Assembly (NCBI RefSeq): GCF_002483235.1 | Contig: NZ_DLHN01000023.1 | Span: forward strand, 30,349 to 94,348 | Reading direction: 5' to 3' | DNA: 64,000 nt | Origin: Pedobacter glucosidilyticus | GTDB taxonomy: Bacteria; Bacteroidota; Bacteroidia; Sphingobacteriales; Sphingobacteriaceae | In this document: one piece after another, positions 61,249 to 64,000 of the stretch | How the letters are laid out: the number at the start of each line of letters is the position of its first letter | Numbering within the stretch: position 1 is the first letter of the stretch | Program-made: the position numbers and the translations under genes | Notes under the pieces: model-generated | The model's database searches: none | What the model saw: the letters and a program-made list of their open reading frames with translations, nothing else | What the model was told of the DNA's origin: nothing

Positions 61249-61309
61249 TAAGAGAAATTTATGTTTACACTATAAAAGAAAATGAATGTGTAATCTAAAT
61301 TTTAATAAG

Positions 61310-62095
61310 ATGAAAACTAAAGTTATTTTATTTTCAGCATGCCTGGCGGTAGCATCATTAAGTAGTTGTACCATCATCAAACAAGGTGAGATTGGTGTTA
61401 AACGCTCTTTTGGTAAAATAAATCCAAAACCTTTAATGGAAGGTGCAAGGGTATTTAATCCCTTTACAACTACCATTATAAAGCTGCCAACACGTACCAT
61501 TAATATGGAAGTACGCTTGCCATTGCCATCAAAAGAAGGTTTAACCGTACAATCAGAAGTATCTATTTTATATAGGTTGGTTGGCGATTATGGTCCTAAA
61601 ATCGTAGAAAACTTAGGTAAAAGTTATGAGCAGGTAGTTATCATACCCGTATTTAGATCTGCCGTGGCTGATGTTTCTTCTCAATACTTTGCAAAAGATA
61701 TGCACACTGGCCAAAGAACTTTGATAGAAAAATCTATTAAAGAGTTGATGATGTCGCAATTACAAAGCAGAGGGTTTGTGATAGAATCGGTACTATTAAA
61801 GAGTATCGTATTGCCTCCGGGTTTAACCAAAGCTATTGAAGAAAAGCTAGAAGCAGAACAGGATGCACAAAGAATGCAATTTATCTTAGATAAAGAACGC
61901 CAAGAAGCTACACGTAGAACCATTGAGGCCGAAGGTGTAAGAGATGCTCAAAAAATAATTTCAGAAGGTTTATCTCCGATGCTATTAAGATTTAAGGCTA
62001 TAGAGGCTTTTAATAAGCTATCTACATCTCCAAATGCTAAAACCATTATCACCAACGGAGATTCGCCTATCATTTTAAATACAGAAGATAAGTAG
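61310..62095 (+). CDS. SPFH/prohibitin-like lipoprotein
   Basis: A 261-residue SPFH-domain protein. The ATG at 61310 is preferred to one at 61286 because it gives a lipoprotein signal (MKTKVILFSACLAVASLSSC). The SPFH domain follows at once (IIKQGEIGVKRSFGKINPKPLMEG, VQSEVSILYRLVGDYGP), then an alpha-helical coiled coil (LPPGLTKAIEEKLEAEQDAQRMQF, RQEATRRTIEAEGVRDAQ) and the C-terminal LLRFKAIEAFNKL. SPFH proteins form ring scaffolds that organise membrane proteins. Most are held by a transmembrane helix; a lipid anchor would place this one on the periplasmic side. Confidence 0.9.
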   Translation: MKTKVILFSACLAVASLSSCTIIKQGEIGVKRSFGKINPKPLMEGARVFNPFTTTIIKLPTRTINMEVRLPLPSKEGLTVQSEVSILYRLVGDYGPKIVENLGKSYEQVVIIPVFRSAVADVSSQYFAKDMHTGQRTLIEKSIKELMMSQLQSRGFVIESVLLKSIVLPPGLTKAIEEKLEAEQDAQRMQFILDKERQEATRRTIEAEGVRDAQKIISEGLSPMLLRFKAIEAFNKLSTSPNAKTIITNGDSPIILNTEDK

Positions 62096-62127
62096 CTTAA
62101 AGTAAAACACAGCAATCTCTAAAATAA

Positions 62128-62811
62128 ATGATCATGAGACCTAAAAAAGAACCTTTCTTACAGCGGTTTACAGTGTATGATTACTTACAATTATTAATCA
62201 TTATCGTATGTGTTTTACTGGCGGTATTACCTCATAAGGCTGATGCCCAAGTAACAGTAAAAGAGTATAATACTCTAGAGGAGGCTTTGAAAGAGCCTGA
62301 AAAGGTGTTTAGGTTAAACTTACAAAACCAACAGCTTGATCATTTAGAGGAGATTGCCAAGTTTAAAAATCTGCAATATTTAAATCTCAGGAATACCCAT
62401 TTATCTAGTGTTCCACCTGAGGTTACCACACTTCAAAACTTAAAAGTGTTGGATATTGGGGATAATGAGATTGCCTTGCTTCCTAAAAACTTTGACGCTT
62501 TAAAAAATCTTACCGAGTTGTATCTGGATAAAGAGAAAAATCTACAGTTGGAAGAAGATTTAGAGATTTTAGGTAGGATGAAAAACCTCAAAATATTACA
62601 CTTAGAGAATAATGGCATCCGTGTTTTACCAAAAAACATCAATAAGCTTCAGAAAATAGAGGCCTTGTATTTAGGCGACAATAAATTAGAAGCCATACCG
62701 GTAGAGCTTAAAGAACTCAAGAAATTGAAATTTTTGGATGTGCATCATAATCCTATTATTCCTACAGATGTTATCAAAAGAAATTATGGCGGACTAAAGA
62801 TTAATTTTTAA
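62128..62811 (+). CDS. Leucine-rich-repeat protein, membrane-anchored or exported
   Basis: A 227-residue protein. A basic stretch precedes one hydrophobic helix (about 16-36, LQLLIIIVCVLLAVLP), and an ADAQ sequence after it could be a signal cleavage site. About six leucine-rich repeats of 23 residues follow (FKNLQYLNLRNTHLSSVPPE, LQNLKVLDIGDNEIALLPKN, MKNLKILHLENNGIRVLPKN and others), ending LKFLDVHHNP. LRR arcs bind proteins, so it may be an adaptor for the SPFH scaffold encoded 32 bp upstream. Confidence 0.88.
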   Translation: MIMRPKKEPFLQRFTVYDYLQLLIIIVCVLLAVLPHKADAQVTVKEYNTLEEALKEPEKVFRLNLQNQQLDHLEEIAKFKNLQYLNLRNTHLSSVPPEVTTLQNLKVLDIGDNEIALLPKNFDALKNLTELYLDKEKNLQLEEDLEILGRMKNLKILHLENNGIRVLPKNINKLQKIEALYLGDNKLEAIPVELKELKKLKFLDVHHNPIIPTDVIKRNYGGLKINF

Positions 62812-62842
62812 ACTCATTAAAATACACTTTAATAGCAAGACA

Positions 62843-63625
62843 ATGAAAATCAATTATTATATCACCTTAATATGCTTGTTTATAGCAAGTTTAAGTGTAC
62901 AAGCACAATCCAATAGAAAAAGCAGTAGTAAAGTAGTTGCTAAAATAGATTCGGTAAAATGGCGAGCAGAGCATTATGTCATCAACAGAGATTCTGCCTA
63001 TGCCGACCCACATTTAGGCTTAAAAAAGCTGATGGGTGGTAATAAAAGATTTGTGGAAGGTAAAAGTATTAAGCCAAGACAAGATGCACAAACCATTAAA
63101 CAATTAGAAAACGGACAAAAGCCATTTGCTACCATTGTAGGATGTTCTGATTCTAGAGTGCCAAATGAGGTTATTTTTGATCAAGGTTTGGGAGATTTAT
63201 TTATCATCCGTACGGCAGGGCAGGTCTCGGCAGCAGCATCTTACGGAAGTATGGAGTTTGCTGCCTTAAAGCTTAATACAAAACTCATTGTAGTTTTAGG
63301 GCATACCGAGTGTGGGGCAGTAGCAGCAGCCGTACAAAGACCAGAAAATGTACCAGGGCATATTGTTACCCTTATTAATGATATAAAACCGGCAGTTGCC
63401 AAATGTGCGCATTTACCGGGCGATCCTGTGAATAACGCAGTTCGCCAAAATGTAATTGAACAAGTAAATCATTTAAGAGATTTAGAACCTATTTTACATA
63501 AAAAGTATGTAGACGGAGAGATTTTAATTGTAGGTGCCGTTTATGATATACATACAGGTAAAGTAGAATTTTTACAGGAGACTTTATTGAATCTTCCTCA
63601 GCATAAATTAAAAAAGAAAAGTTAG
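62843..63625 (+). CDS. Exported beta-class carbonic anhydrase
   Basis: A 260-residue enzyme with a signal peptide (MKINYYITLICLFIASLSVQA, then Q) and a Lys/Ser-rich linker. The beta-class zinc site is intact: the Cys and the Asp-Arg pair in VGCSDSRVP, and the His and Cys in LGHTECGAV. It interconverts CO2 and bicarbonate, here in the periplasm, where bacteria more often use alpha-class enzymes. It is the last gene after the SPFH and LRR genes and is followed by a strong terminator. Confidence 0.94.
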   Translation: MKINYYITLICLFIASLSVQAQSNRKSSSKVVAKIDSVKWRAEHYVINRDSAYADPHLGLKKLMGGNKRFVEGKSIKPRQDAQTIKQLENGQKPFATIVGCSDSRVPNEVIFDQGLGDLFIIRTAGQVSAAASYGSMEFAALKLNTKLIVVLGHTECGAVAAAVQRPENVPGHIVTLINDIKPAVAKCAHLPGDPVNNAVRQNVIEQVNHLRDLEPILHKKYVDGEILIVGAVYDIHTGKVEFLQETLLNLPQHKLKKKS

Positions 63626-63639
63626 TTAAGTGTGTTATA

Positions 63640-63674
63640 GGGGTGGTCTTGATAAGCGAGACTGCCTCTTTTTT
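63640..63674 (+). terminator. Terminator of the carbonic anhydrase gene
   Basis: GGGGTGGTCT (63640-63649) pairs along its whole length, with three G-T wobbles, with AGACTGCCTC (63659-63668), followed by six T. Confidence 0.85.
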
Positions 63675-63770
63675 AAGTTCTCCTAAAGAGATTACCGAAG
63701 AATAGTTTTAAAGAGCAAGATAAATCTTCTTCATACTCCAAATAAATGCGATAGGTTAGTTAAGTGTTAA

Positions 63771-63805
63771 GAGGCGGTCTTGCCCATCAAGACTGCCTCT
63801 TTTTT
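63771..63805 (+). terminator. Second, duplicated terminator
   Basis: GAGGCGGTCTTG (63771-63782) pairs with CAAGACTGCCTC (63788-63799) with one G-T wobble, around CCCAT, followed by six T. It is a diverged copy of the terminator at 63640 and has no gene of its own upstream. Confidence 0.8.
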
Positions 63806-63901
63806 AAGATCAAGAAATTAAAGAGATACTTTATATCTTCTTCAAATAAAATAAATAGATTGGTTAGTGTGTTAGTAGGCTGTCTCAAATCATCACTTTG
63901 T

Positions 63902-63950
63902 GTCAGGCGGAGTCGAAGCCTTTTCTTATCCTTCGACTTCGCTACCATTG
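63902..63950. repeat. Palindromic dispersed repeat
   Basis: GTCAGGCGGAGTCGAAG followed after a dozen bases by CTTCGACTTCGCTA and then TTGAC forms a long imperfect hairpin. It shares GTCAGGC..GGAGTCGAAG with the palindrome at 28331-28392. Two copies of such a sequence in one window point to a family of REP-like elements. Confidence 0.65.
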
Positions 63951-64000
63951 ACGCTATTTATAAATGTTTAAAAATTAAGCATTCACCCACTGGCTTTCCG

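Larger units (their letters stand above)
63622..63890. repeat. Diverged tandem duplication with repeated terminator
   Basis: The unit starting TTAGTTAAGTG at 63622 recurs at 63756 (period 134) and, shortened, as TTAGTGTGTTAG at 63863. Both full copies hold a stem ending AGACTGCCTC-TTTTTT and an A/T-rich tail containing ATCTTCTTC. No gene is visible between 63626 and 64000. Confidence 0.65.

Overview
This window is AT-rich chromosomal DNA from a member of the Bacteroidota, most probably family Sphingobacteriaceae (Pedobacter-like). The evidence is a SusC/SusD pair run by an ECF sigma factor and a FecR-type anti-sigma, a type IX secretion C-terminal sorting domain, a BT_3928-type protein, a zeaxanthin-type carotenoid cluster, promoters of the TTG / TAnnTTTG kind, and A-rich leaders without clear Shine-Dalgarno sequences. 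I see no rRNA, tRNA, CRISPR array, transposase or prophage.

Layout. 1-870: start-proximal part of a TPR protein on the minus strand. 1-7.4 kb: an S9 peptidase lipoprotein joined to an OmpR-type two-component system, then a NarL-type two-component system with a 25-bp inverted repeat just before its start codon. 7.4-13.6 kb (minus): VWA protein, ChlI/MoxR-like ATPase, lipoprotein, metallophosphoesterase, UbiA-like protein and MOSC protein. 13.6-15.3 kb: a gene-poor patch with a DUF1016 remnant. 15.3-17.9 kb (minus): fasciclin protein, a short-chain dehydrogenase and hemW. 18-28.3 kb: ECF sigma, eight-repeat T9SS protein, FecR, SusC, SusD, lipoprotein and di-haem peroxidase. 28.3-28.8 kb: a non-coding island of palindromic and direct repeats. 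28.8-34.5 kb: sulfatase-fold membrane protein, M1 peptidase, GNAT-like protein and a potassium channel with a zinc ribbon. 34.6-36.3 kb: an AT-rich islet with a Vat/CatB-type acetyltransferase and a methyltransferase. 36.4-38.9 kb: lpdA and an outer-membrane-type protein. 39-46.6 kb (minus): an RND efflux operon headed by two TetR genes, plus a third TetR gene. 46.6-52.9 kb: carotenoid genes crtZ, crtI, crtB and crtYcd with murB, a sigma factor, a small exported protein and a cytochrome b5-like protein. 52.8-55.1 kb (minus): aroK, a BT_3928-type protein and a DUF1599 protein. 55.2-57.9 kb: folP, cdaA, a phosphoesterase and a 2Fe-2S protein. 57.9-58.9 kb (minus): ferritin and an unknown small protein. 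59.1-63.6 kb: an OmpR-type two-component system, then an SPFH lipoprotein, a leucine-rich-repeat protein and an exported beta-carbonic anhydrase. 63.6-64 kb: duplicated terminators and a palindromic repeat.

How the genes work together. The carotenoid genes can take GGPP to phytoene (crtB), lycopene (crtI), beta-carotene (crtYcd) and zeaxanthin (crtZ). The SusCD operon looks like an outer-membrane uptake system with its own sigma/anti-sigma control and a periplasmic haem enzyme. The RND operon is a complete tripartite pump.

The least expected signal is regulatory. Two promoters near the right end, one before the OmpR-type regulator (59030-59068) and one before the SPFH gene (61210-61248), each carry four NYCTAA-like hexamers spaced exactly 11 bp apart. 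Each array is followed 10-11 bp later by a TAnnTTTA element. This is what a binding array for the regulator encoded there would look like, and it would tie the SPFH, LRR and carbonic anhydrase genes into one response.
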